Shown: piece by piece, positions 56,708 through 64,000 of the stretch | Position numbering within the stretch: position 1 is the stretch's first letter | Layout: each line of letters begins with the position of its first letter | NCBI RefSeq assembly: GCF_024346875.1 | Contig: NZ_AP024871.1 | Coordinates: forward strand, 2,108,001-2,172,000 | Direction: 5' to 3' | From: Vibrio gallicus | Lineage (GTDB): Bacteria > Pseudomonadota > Gammaproteobacteria > Enterobacterales > Vibrionaceae | DNA length: 64,000 bases | Program-made: the position numbers and the translations under genes | The notes under the pieces: model-generated | What the model was told of the DNA's origin: nothing | What the model saw: the letters and a program-made list of their open reading frames with translations, nothing else | Databases searched by the model: none

Positions 56708-58153
56708 TTATTCAGTACCACCAACCGTAATACTATCAAGCTTCAAGGTTGGCTGACCTACGCCCACAGGAACCGTTTGACCTGCTTTACCGCATACGCC
56801 AACACCGGCATCTAGCTGTAAATCATTCCCCAACATAGATACCTGCTGCATGGCTTCAATACCAGAGCCGATCAAGGTCGCTCCTTTAACTGGGCGCGTT
56901 ATCTTACCGTCTTCAATTAGGTACGCCTCTGAAGTAGAGAATACAAATTTACCTGAAGTAATATCTACTTGCCCGCCAGCAAAGCCTGGTGCGTATAGTC
57001 CTCTTTTAACCGTAGAGATAATCTCTTCTGGGGTGTGCTCCCCTGGTAGCATGTAGGTATTGGTCATACGCGGCATCGGTAGATGCGCAAAAGATTCACG
57101 ACGACCATTCCCAGTCGGTGCAACCCCCATTAAACGGGCATTTAGCTTATCTTGCATGTAGCCCTTTAGAACACCATTTTCAATTAAGGTATTGTATTGT
57201 CCTGCAACGCCTTCATCATCAATGTTTAAAGAGCCTCGGCGATCAACTAGGGTTCCATCATCCACAATAGTACATAGGCTAGAGGTGACTTTTTCTCCAA
57301 CCTTACCGGAAAATACCGAAGAACCTTTACGATTAAAGTCACCTTCAAGGCCATGGCCTAACGCTTCATGTAAAAGCACTCCAGGCCAACCAGCCCCAAG
57401 AACAACTGGCATAGCGCCTGCAGGGGCTGCATCTGATTCTAGGTTTACTAATGCGAGTCGAATTGCTTCATCAGCAAAATGCATCGCTATACTCTTATCA
57501 CCTTGCAGCTGTAAGAAGTGCTGATAGCCATAGCGACCACCGCCACCGGTAGAACCTCGCTCACGGCGTTCACCACGCTGAGCTAGAACACTGATAGACA
57601 AACGCACCAAAGGCCTGATATCGGCTGCATAGGTACCATCAGTCGCTGCTACAAGGATCTCTTCATAGACACCGCTTAAGCTAATATTCACTTCTTTAAT
57701 CAGCGGTTCTTTGGCGCGAATGTAGGCGTCGAGCTCCTTTAATAGTGCGACTTTTTTGAGTTTATCTAAACTATCAAGGGGATTAATACTCGAATAATGA
57801 GGTGCTAAGTGTTGACGAGAAAACGTCTGAACACGACCACTCTGCCCTTGTTTAGCTATGCCCCTAGCGGCAAGAGCACTCTGATGTAAGGTATCAGCTT
57901 GGATCTGATCTGAGTATGCAAAGCCAGTTTTTTCACCACTGACAGCGCGCACGCCAACACCACGGTCAATATTGAACGAACCGTCTTTAATGATACTATC
58001 TTCCAGAACCAGTGTTTCATGCCAACTTGATTGAAAGTAGATATCAGCATAGTCCACATCTCGAGTGGCTATTATCGCGAGTGTTTCCTCAACTTTGGCT
58101 TCATCTAAGCCTGTTGGGGTCAAAAGTTCTTGTTCTACTAGCTGTATTGTCAT
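56708..58153 (-). CDS. tldD: Metalloprotease TldD
   Basis: A 481-residue zinc subunit of the TldD/TldE protease. The metal site is HEALGHGLE near 262-270. Other family landmarks: [28 protein letters not shown], and the C-terminal [18 protein letters not shown]. The ATG at 58153 gives exactly the E. coli length; the frame extends two codons to a TTG. Last gene of rng-yhdP-nit-tldD. Confidence 0.96.
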   Translation of the reverse strand: MTIQLVEQELLTPTGLDEAKVEETLAIIATRDVDYADIYFQSSWHETLVLEDSIIKDGSFNIDRGVGVRAVSGEKTGFAYSDQIQADTLHQSALAARGIAKQGQSGRVQTFSRQHLAPHYSSINPLDSLDKLKKVALLKELDAYIRAKEPLIKEVNISLSGVYEEILVAATDGTYAADIRPLVRLSISVLAQRGERRERGSTGGGGRYGYQHFLQLQGDKSIAMHFADEAIRLALVNLESDAAPAGAMPVVLGAGWPGVLLHEALGHGLEGDFNRKGSSVFSGKVGEKVTSSLCTIVDDGTLVDRRGSLNIDDEGVAGQYNTLIENGVLKGYMQDKLNARLMGVAPTGNGRRESFAHLPMPRMTNTYMLPGEHTPEEIISTVKRGLYAPGFAGGQVDITSGKFVFSTSEAYLIEDGKITRPVKGATLIGSGIEAMQQVSMLGNDLQLDAGVGVCGKAGQTVPVGVGQPTLKLDSITVGGTE

Positions 58154-58176
58154 AACCAACTCTTAAAAAATAAAGA

Positions 58177-59001
58177 CTACAATGAGTGAAAGTGGCCGGA
58201 AACTGGCATTAAATGTCTCACTCTTTCGACCTCAGATAAATCAATATCTGCTTGTAAATTGCCTGGGGTCATTGCCGACTGAGTGAGTTTGCTCCCCCAT
58301 GGGTCAATAATCATTGAATGACCCCATGTTTGTCGACTATGTGAGTGGTAACCACACTGGCCTACCCCAATAACCCATACCTGATTCTCTATCGCTCTGG
58401 CTCTCAATAAGGTTTCCCAGTGCGCCTCGCCAGTAACAGCCGTAAATGCCGCTGCTACAATAATTACCTCTGCGCCAGCAATTCTCATTTCACGATATAA
58501 ATTAGCAAACCTAACATCATAACAAATAGAGAGACCTAACTTACCCGCTGGAGTGTCTACAACCCGCACTTCACTGCCATGAGCAAAGGTATCGGACTCT
58601 CTATAACTACCATGCTCGTCATCAACATCAACATCAAACAAATGGATCTTGTTGTAACTAGTAACCAGTAGTCCTAGGTCGTCATACACCAAGCAAGTTG
58701 AGTAAAGCTTTTCTGCAGAAGCCTTGGTTGGAAATGATCCTATAATGAGCCAAGTGCCATATTTTGCCGCAATTGAGCTCAAAGCTTGTTGCACAGGTCC
58801 AGTTCCTATCGGCTCCGCCAACGCTTGATAAGACTCTTTATCTGCAAACATCAAGCAGTTTTCTGGAGTTACGACTACTTTGCAACCTTGCTCACTGAGC
58901 GTCTTAACCTGTTGCTCAATATAATCTAAATTGTGTTGTAGAACCTCAGTTGAGCACATCTGTATTAAGCCAATTTTAGCTTTAGACATAAGTTTCGACA
59001 T
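58177..59001 (-). CDS. Carbon-nitrogen hydrolase, Nit1-like (deaminated glutathione amidase type)
   Basis: A 274-residue nitrilase-superfamily amidase with the catalytic triad E47 (TPENC), K118 (YNKIHLFDVD) and C160 (SICYDVRF). The IHLFDVDV and SICYDVRFANLYREM context matches the Nit1/NitL1 branch that repairs deaminated glutathione, although a general omega-amidase role is possible. A strong AGGAGGT site precedes the ATG. It is inserted between yhdP and tldD, a vibrio arrangement not found in E. coli. Confidence 0.88.
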   Translation of the reverse strand: MSKLMSKAKIGLIQMCSTEVLQHNLDYIEQQVKTLSEQGCKVVVTPENCLMFADKESYQALAEPIGTGPVQQALSSIAAKYGTWLIIGSFPTKASAEKLYSTCLVYDDLGLLVTSYNKIHLFDVDVDDEHGSYRESDTFAHGSEVRVVDTPAGKLGLSICYDVRFANLYREMRIAGAEVIIVAAAFTAVTGEAHWETLLRARAIENQVWVIGVGQCGYHSHSRQTWGHSMIIDPWGSKLTQSAMTPGNLQADIDLSEVERVRHLMPVSGHFHSL

Positions 59002-59010
59002 CGGGACCTC

Positions 59011-62000
59011 CTATTTATTGGCGTTCGCTTCCTGCTGGATCTCTTTTGGTATCTCGTAATCTCCCTTACGGCGAGATATTTCTTTCACCTTAGGATCGTT
59101 CATTGGCCCTTTCACTTCATAGGTTACCTTAGTGATAACCTCGACTACTGGGGCAACCACAGTACTGATAGCTAACACATACAGTGCTGTTTGAGGTGCC
59201 ACAGCAAATGCAGTTAACATAGGTAAGCCAGAGGTTAGGTCGGGGCTAAATGTCACTTCAGCATCAACCATTTGTGTATTTAGGTTTGCTAACCCCTTAA
59301 GAGATAGGTCTCCAGAGATTGAATCCATCTCTAGGTTATTGGTGACAAAGATCCCTTTTTCTACCTTGCCGGTGCCATTGATGGAGCTAAATGCCAGCCC
59401 TTCATCAAACACATCAGAAAAGTCCAGCTGCATACGGCGAATAATTGAGTCTAGGCTAAACATACCTAATAGTTTAGCCGCGCCGCCCACATCTGAGATT
59501 ACGCCACGCCCGAATTCAGCATTTACATCCCCTTTAAGGGTATTAACCTGCATATTCCACGGAGAACCCGTCCAGTTCATAGCTGCAGTGATATCAAATG
59601 GAGCCTTTTGAATACCAGAATCGATACCAAAACGCGCCATAATTTCAGAGTTGTCATCTCCTTTACCATTCACATCTACGTGGGAATGGCTTTTGTTTCC
59701 ATCGAGCTCCCACCAGCCTTTCGCTTTAAGACTAGAGGTACCACTTGTGACGTTGGCCTTATTCCATACCATCTTAGAGCCATCATGCTGCATGTCGATA
59801 TCAACCGAACCTACCTTATATCCCTGCATCCAAAAATCATCAATTTTAAGATTAAGGTTTGGCATTTTGTTAAAAAAGGCACGATCAAAGTCAGTGATCG
59901 GTGGCTGTTTCTCGGAAGGGGTTACAGCAACATCATCAACAATTTTCTCTGGCTTGGAGACATAGAGTTGCAGCTGTGACAGGTTCGCCGTTAGATTTTT
60001 TCCATCATATTCAGCACTGCCTTTAACCTGCGAGCTATCTACCGTGTATTGCCATTTATCACTCTGCTGTCGAGCTGTAAAGTTGACATCATTCCACTCT
60101 AGATTCCCTAGTTTAAGATCGCCGGTTTGTACTCGAACGCGCTTAGGCAGAGGTATCTGTGGTGCATTCACATCATGAAGAATAGGTTTCGGGCCAGACT
60201 GTGGCGTTTTTAGTACTTTTATCCATTCATCTAGATCAAGCTTGGCTAATCGCAATGAAGCATTGTGCCCCACGATTGGACTCACTCTAAAGCTACCAGT
60301 TCCAATAACGGTGTTGGTTGCAATAAGCTTAGGGTGTCCCTTTTCTATATTGATCTCGGTTTGAAATTTCGCATTCGGTATCTGTAGCCTTGCCGAGATC
60401 GATTCTTGATTGCCAGACGCTTGTAATCGAGCTTTACCTGCAATGCCAGATGCTTTACCTAAAGGTGCGGGATAGTTACTTTGTAAGAACTTGAGATTGG
60501 CATTAGTATCGATTTGATAGGTAAAACCAACATCATTCATCTGCAAATCTATCCCCATATTCCAAGGTGCATGCCCAGACAAACGCTGTAACCATGTTTT
60601 ACCTAAGTAAGGCTCCAAGGGTTTAACCTTCCAGTCGCCAATCAAATCAATCCGCGTGTCATAGCCCTTATTTGAGTTTTGACCAGTAAAATCAAGTGAA
60701 ATAGGTTGGTCTAGCACGCTAGCACTAAGACCAGAAGAGCTTACTTTGTCATTATCAAACGCAATACGCCCTGACGCATTGGTGAGGGTTATAGGAGGAG
60801 AACTAATATTAATATCATTGTCGTTTAAATCTGCATACCCCCATGCACGCGAATGACTGGTATCAGCAAAGGGGATATAAAGCTCAAACTGTGAATCAAC
60901 CTCACCACCAATATCTATAGTGGTGAGCGCAGCACCTACAGAATCAACTAATGGTGATGCATTCATATAGTCACGAACATCTGAGCCCTTTGCTTTAGCC
61001 GCCGCGAAGATCTCTATATGCCCATCACCACTCAGGCTAGGGATCTTTCCTGATATTCTTTTCGCATTTATATTTAGAAGCTTGGCATCTTTTGAGTCCA
61101 AGAACATGGTTTCATTTTCAAATAACAGATCAAGCTGCATATCCGTTAGAGCAGGCCATGCGCTACTAAAGCTAAAGCTGGTTTTTCTTAGCGGCACCCA
61201 TGCCTGAAAAATGCCGTCATGATTTTTATATGGGAAATCTGAAAGCTCACCGTACCATAGCAGTTTTGCAGTATGGACTTGTCCCTTACGAATACCCTCA
61301 GATAAGTAATCGGTAAGCCCCTGCCCTAAAGCAAGAGTGGGTAGATAGCGCCAAGTTTGCCCTGCATCGAGTAAGTCCGCTTCACTATAAAAGGATAAAA
61401 ACGCAGGCTTATCTTTGGGAAAGTCTAGCTTAAATGCGCCTAAAGCCTGTAAATCTGGGGTCGCGATTGATACCTTGTCGGCCCAAAGACTCCATCCATC
61501 ATCTGATGACTCCCACACTACATCTAGCTGAGCCTGTCGAATACGAAGTGGGGCTTGAAATACATCACCATAAGGCAAGACGTCATCCAGCAATGATATC
61601 TTAGCATTGGCTTTGTGGATTCCTCCGGCGATTTCAGCTTGTAAGGAATTAAAGCCAGGGATTAACTCCCAGTGATTCATTCTTCCTTGCTTGAGAGTTG
61701 CAGAGTACTGTAAAGAATCAACATCTTTTCCCATTGTGACTCTAAGGTCTTCAACAGTTCCACCAAGATTAACCTTCTCAACCCAAGCTTCAGTATCTTG
61801 CATCTTAGGTAATAAATCTAAGATTGGAGCCAGATTCTCTAGTTTCAATTTATTGGCATTCACAGACCACTGCTGTGGCGACCATTGCAAAGCAAAATTG
61901 ATATCTGGCCAATGTTGGCGATTAGTCGTCACCGAGAAATCTTGAGCGTTCACCTGAAAGCCATTATCTTGTGGCTCAAGCTTCATCACGCCACTATTTA

Positions 62001-62880
62001 GAGTGAGTACATTTTCCTCACCAGAAGCTTCGCGCCACTTAAGCTCTGAAGGAGATATCTCCAAATAGGCATCTACAGGCTTATTCTCATCTAATGTAAT
62101 CCATGTATTCAGGCTAACGCGTCCGGTTTCAACCTCCACGCCTTTGGCTAGGTAAGGCTTAACCCACGGCTTAATGTCGAAGTTTTTACCCTGCAGATAA
62201 AAATCGCCACTGACATTAGACAGACCATTGTGATCGGTAAAATCAGCAATGACGCTAACACTATTTAGCTGTACATCCTTAACACTAATCACCCCTTCAG
62301 CTTGGTGGCGATTACCGTTATTTAGCCAGTTAAGACGCTCGATATCGACTTCACGCTTTTCGCCAGCGATATCTCTGAATGTAATACTAGAGTTAGTGAG
62401 TGAGAACTCACTTAATTGCTGCAACAATAAGCGTTGCAACTGGAGTGCCGATTGATTGTTGGCTTCAGAATCTTGTTCGGAGGTAGTTGATGAGTGGAAT
62501 AGATCGATGCCACTGATATCAACATGGATACCATCGACCACTAATTCGCTAACCTGTGGTCGTAGCGTCATGAGGGATTGCAACAGGTCAAACTCAACAT
62601 CGACCTGAGAAACAGAGAAATGCTTAACACCTCCGCTTAGGTCTGCCTGCAAATCGGAAAGGGATAATGAAGGATGGGTGTTGCGCCAATATCCTTTTAC
62701 CGAACCAATATCAAAGTGCAACCCAGAACCTTGGTTAATCCAAGCCTGAATCTCTTGTTGGTAATTATCAAGACGCGGCAAAGCAATGCGCAGCCCTGTG
62801 ACTATGACAGCCATCAGGACAAACACAAATACTAATAAAGAGAGAAAAAAACGCTCTAATCGAACTGAAAATGAAGTCAA
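59011..62880 (-). CDS. yhdP: YhdP family AsmA-like protein
   Basis: A 1289-residue inner-membrane-anchored periplasmic protein of the AsmA/TamB-like group; in E. coli YhdP moves phospholipids to the outer membrane together with TamB and YdbH. One N-terminal helix (FLSLLVFVFVLMAVIVTGL) is followed by a long beta-taco body and the AsmA-like C-terminal region (GRGVISDVGGAAKLLGMFS and VDAEVTFSPDLTSGLPM). Length is close to E. coli (1266). The stop is 9 bases from the next gene. Confidence 0.93.
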   Translation of the reverse strand: MTSFSVRLERFFLSLLVFVFVLMAVIVTGLRIALPRLDNYQQEIQAWINQGSGLHFDIGSVKGYWRNTHPSLSLSDLQADLSGGVKHFSVSQVDVEFDLLQSLMTLRPQVSELVVDGIHVDISGIDLFHSSTTSEQDSEANNQSALQLQRLLLQQLSEFSLTNSSITFRDIAGEKREVDIERLNWLNNGNRHQAEGVISVKDVQLNSVSVIADFTDHNGLSNVSGDFYLQGKNFDIKPWVKPYLAKGVEVETGRVSLNTWITLDENKPVDAYLEISPSELKWREASGEENVLTLNSGVMKLEPQDNGFQVNAQDFSVTTNRQHWPDINFALQWSPQQWSVNANKLKLENLAPILDLLPKMQDTEAWVEKVNLGGTVEDLRVTMGKDVDSLQYSATLKQGRMNHWELIPGFNSLQAEIAGGIHKANAKISLLDDVLPYGDVFQAPLRIRQAQLDVVWESSDDGWSLWADKVSIATPDLQALGAFKLDFPKDKPAFLSFYSEADLLDAGQTWRYLPTLALGQGLTDYLSEGIRKGQVHTAKLLWYGELSDFPYKNHDGIFQAWVPLRKTSFSFSSAWPALTDMQLDLLFENETMFLDSKDAKLLNINAKRISGKIPSLSGDGHIEIFAAAKAKGSDVRDYMNASPLVDSVGAALTTIDIGGEVDSQFELYIPFADTSHSRAWGYADLNDNDINISSPPITLTNASGRIAFDNDKVSSSGLSASVLDQPISLDFTGQNSNKGYDTRIDLIGDWKVKPLEPYLGKTWLQRLSGHAPWNMGIDLQMNDVGFTYQIDTNANLKFLQSNYPAPLGKASGIAGKARLQASGNQESISARLQIPNAKFQTEINIEKGHPKLIATNTVIGTGSFRVSPIVGHNASLRLAKLDLDEWIKVLKTPQSGPKPILHDVNAPQIPLPKRVRVQTGDLKLGNLEWNDVNFTARQQSDKWQYTVDSSQVKGSAEYDGKNLTANLSQLQLYVSKPEKIVDDVAVTPSEKQPPITDFDRAFFNKMPNLNLKIDDFWMQGYKVGSVDIDMQHDGSKMVWNKANVTSGTSSLKAKGWWELDGNKSHSHVDVNGKGDDNSEIMARFGIDSGIQKAPFDITAAMNWTGSPWNMQVNTLKGDVNAEFGRGVISDVGGAAKLLGMFSLDSIIRRMQLDFSDVFDEGLAFSSINGTGKVEKGIFVTNNLEMDSISGDLSLKGLANLNTQMVDAEVTFSPDLTSGLPMLTAFAVAPQTALYVLAISTVVAPVVEVITKVTYEVKGPMNDPKVKEISRRKGDYEIPKEIQQEANANK

Positions 62881-62892
62881 TCTTACGTTACC

Positions 62893-64000
62893 TTACATCA
62901 TGACAACATCAAACTGCTCTTGTACATATAGTGGCTCTGCCGACACTTTAACTTCTTTCCCTATAAACAGTTCTAATTCCGCCAAAGCGTGAGATTCATC
63001 GCCCATTAATGCCTCTGCAACGGATGGCGAAGCATAAACAAGGAAGCGGTCTGCATCATAGGCACGATTAACTCGCGTTATTTCACGCAGAACCTCAAAG
63101 CATACAGTTTCAACGGTTTTAACCGAGCCACGTCCTTCGCACGCAGGGCAATCTGAGCATAAAATATGTTCGATACTCTCACGAGTACGCTTGCGCGTCA
63201 TCTCAACCAAACCCAACTGCGTAAAACCATTTATATTAGTTTTTACTCGGTCGTTATCCAGCGCCATTTCTAGAGAAGCGAGCACTCGCTTACGGTGCTC
63301 ATCGGTGCTCATATCAATAAAATCAATGATGATAATACCGCCGAGATTACGCAAGCGCAGTTGACGAGCTATCGCTTCTGTCGCCTCAAGGTTAGTATTA
63401 AAAATAGTCTCTTCGAGGTTACGACGCCCTACAAAGGCTCCAGTATTGATATCAACTGTCGTCATGGCTTCAGTCTGGTCAATAATTAAATAACCACCTG
63501 ATTTTAAGGGAACCTTACGATCCAATGAGCGTTGAATCTCACTCTCGGCATCGTACATATCGAAGATGGGCTTATCCCCATCATACAGGCTCAGTTTACT
63601 CGTTAATTCAGGTACAAATTCTTCAGTAAACTCAAGCAGTGATTCATATACCATATGTGAATCAACTTGGATCTTCGACAGCTCGGTTCCGACGAAATCT
63701 CTTAATAGACGCTGCTCTAGCCCAAGCTCACCATAAAGTGTGGAGCGGGTAATATATTTAGAGCGGCGCACCATGATTTTTTCCCATAGGCGCTTAAGGA
63801 ATGCTGCGTCTTGGCTTAATTCATGTTCATCAGCGCCTTCTGCTGCGGTGCGAATAATAAAGCCACCAGCATCGTTGCAGTACGGAGATACTATCTTTTT
63901 AAGCCGAGTTCGCTCACTCTCAGACTCAATACGCTGAGATACGCCGACATGGCTTGCTCCCGGCATAAAGACCAGGTAGCGAGATGGCAGTGTAATATCT
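62893..64000 (-). CDS. rng: Ribonuclease G, C-terminal part (cut by window end)
   Basis: The last 369 codons of RNase G, an endonuclease maturing the 5' end of 16S rRNA. The frame runs on past the right edge; the Met at 63966 is internal (FMPGASHVGVSQRIE). Visible are the 5' sensor/RNase H-like to DNase I regions, with DQTEAMTTVDINTGAFVG and IIIDFIDM holding the catalytic metal-binding Asp residues, and the zinc-link CPACEGRG. It is shorter than RNase E and lacks the disordered degradosome tail. yhdP follows after 12 bases. Confidence 0.95.
   Translation of the reverse strand, partial: DITLPSRYLVFMPGASHVGVSQRIESESERTRLKKIVSPYCNDAGGFIIRTAAEGADEHELSQDAAFLKRLWEKIMVRRSKYITRSTLYGELGLEQRLLRDFVGTELSKIQVDSHMVYESLLEFTEEFVPELTSKLSLYDGDKPIFDMYDAESEIQRSLDRKVPLKSGGYLIIDQTEAMTTVDINTGAFVGRRNLEETIFNTNLEATEAIARQLRLRNLGGIIIIDFIDMSTDEHRKRVLASLEMALDNDRVKTNINGFTQLGLVEMTRKRTRESIEHILCSDCPACEGRGSVKTVETVCFEVLREITRVNRAYDADRFLVYASPSVAEALMGDESHALAELELFIGKEVKVSAEPLYVQEQFDVVMM

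Overview
The window reads as a stretch of the main chromosome of a gamma-proteobacterium of the family Vibrionaceae, most likely a Vibrio. The evidence is gene order. yggT-DUF4426-rdgB-hemW-glsA-trmB-mutY-yggX-mltC, the holC-valS and pyrBI-ridA blocks, and the run murA-ibaG-mlaBCDEF-yrbG-kdsDC-lptCAB-rpoN-hpf-ptsN-rapZ-npr-mgtE-pmbA-yjgA-tldD-nit-yhdP-rng all follow the Vibrio order and largely the E. coli one. Species cannot be named from the sequence.

Layout. 1-8.2 kb: housekeeping (nucleotide pool cleaning, haem chaperone, glutaminase, tRNA methylation, adenine-glycosylase repair, murein transglycosylase), with one TRM11-like methyltransferase next to trmB. 8.2-9.6 kb: nine tRNA genes (Phe, Thr, Asn) in two promoter-to-terminator units related by duplication. 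9.6-10.3 kb: a broken HAD phosphatase gene. 10.3-14.4 kb: mannitol operon mtlA-mtlD-mtlR behind a long regulatory leader. 14.4-18.2 kb: nagB diverging from a DeoR-type regulator and glmS. 18.4-19.9 kb: an ammonium transporter gene with a good sigma-54 promoter match and upstream NtrC-like sites. 19.9-27.2 kb: the most accessory part, holding a small membrane protein, a single chain built of three RidA domains, a glycerophosphodiesterase-like gene, a complete TRAP transporter, a HAD-IIB phosphatase and a tRNA-Leu. 27.4-64 kb: conserved core: LPS transport permeases, aminopeptidase A, Pol III chi, ValRS, a Fur-box DUF2061 gene, RraB, ArgF, the pyrBI operon with its leader peptide and attenuator, RidA, PlsC, MurA, the Mla phospholipid pathway, Kdo and Lpt genes, sigma-54, the nitrogen PTS, MgtE, TldD/TldE, YhdP and RNase G (cut by the window end).

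How the genes work together. Two envelope systems dominate: mlaBCDEF (retrograde phospholipid transport) and kdsDC/lptCAB/lptFG (Kdo supply and LPS export), joined by murA, mltC, plsC and yhdP. The sugar genes channel mannitol to fructose-6-phosphate, and nagB and glmS interconvert fructose-6-phosphate and glucosamine-6-phosphate in opposite directions around one regulator. RapZ, encoded with rpoN and the nitrogen PTS, is in E. coli a regulator of glmS mRNA. Nitrogen control also appears as rpoN plus the predicted sigma-54 amt promoter.

The best candidates for something new are the triple-RidA protein, the GDPD-TRAP-HAD cluster beside it, and the Fur-box duplicated DUF2061 gene. I saw no CRISPR array, no insertion sequence, no prophage and no rRNA. 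Functions are assigned by motif recognition and gene order; no database search was run.
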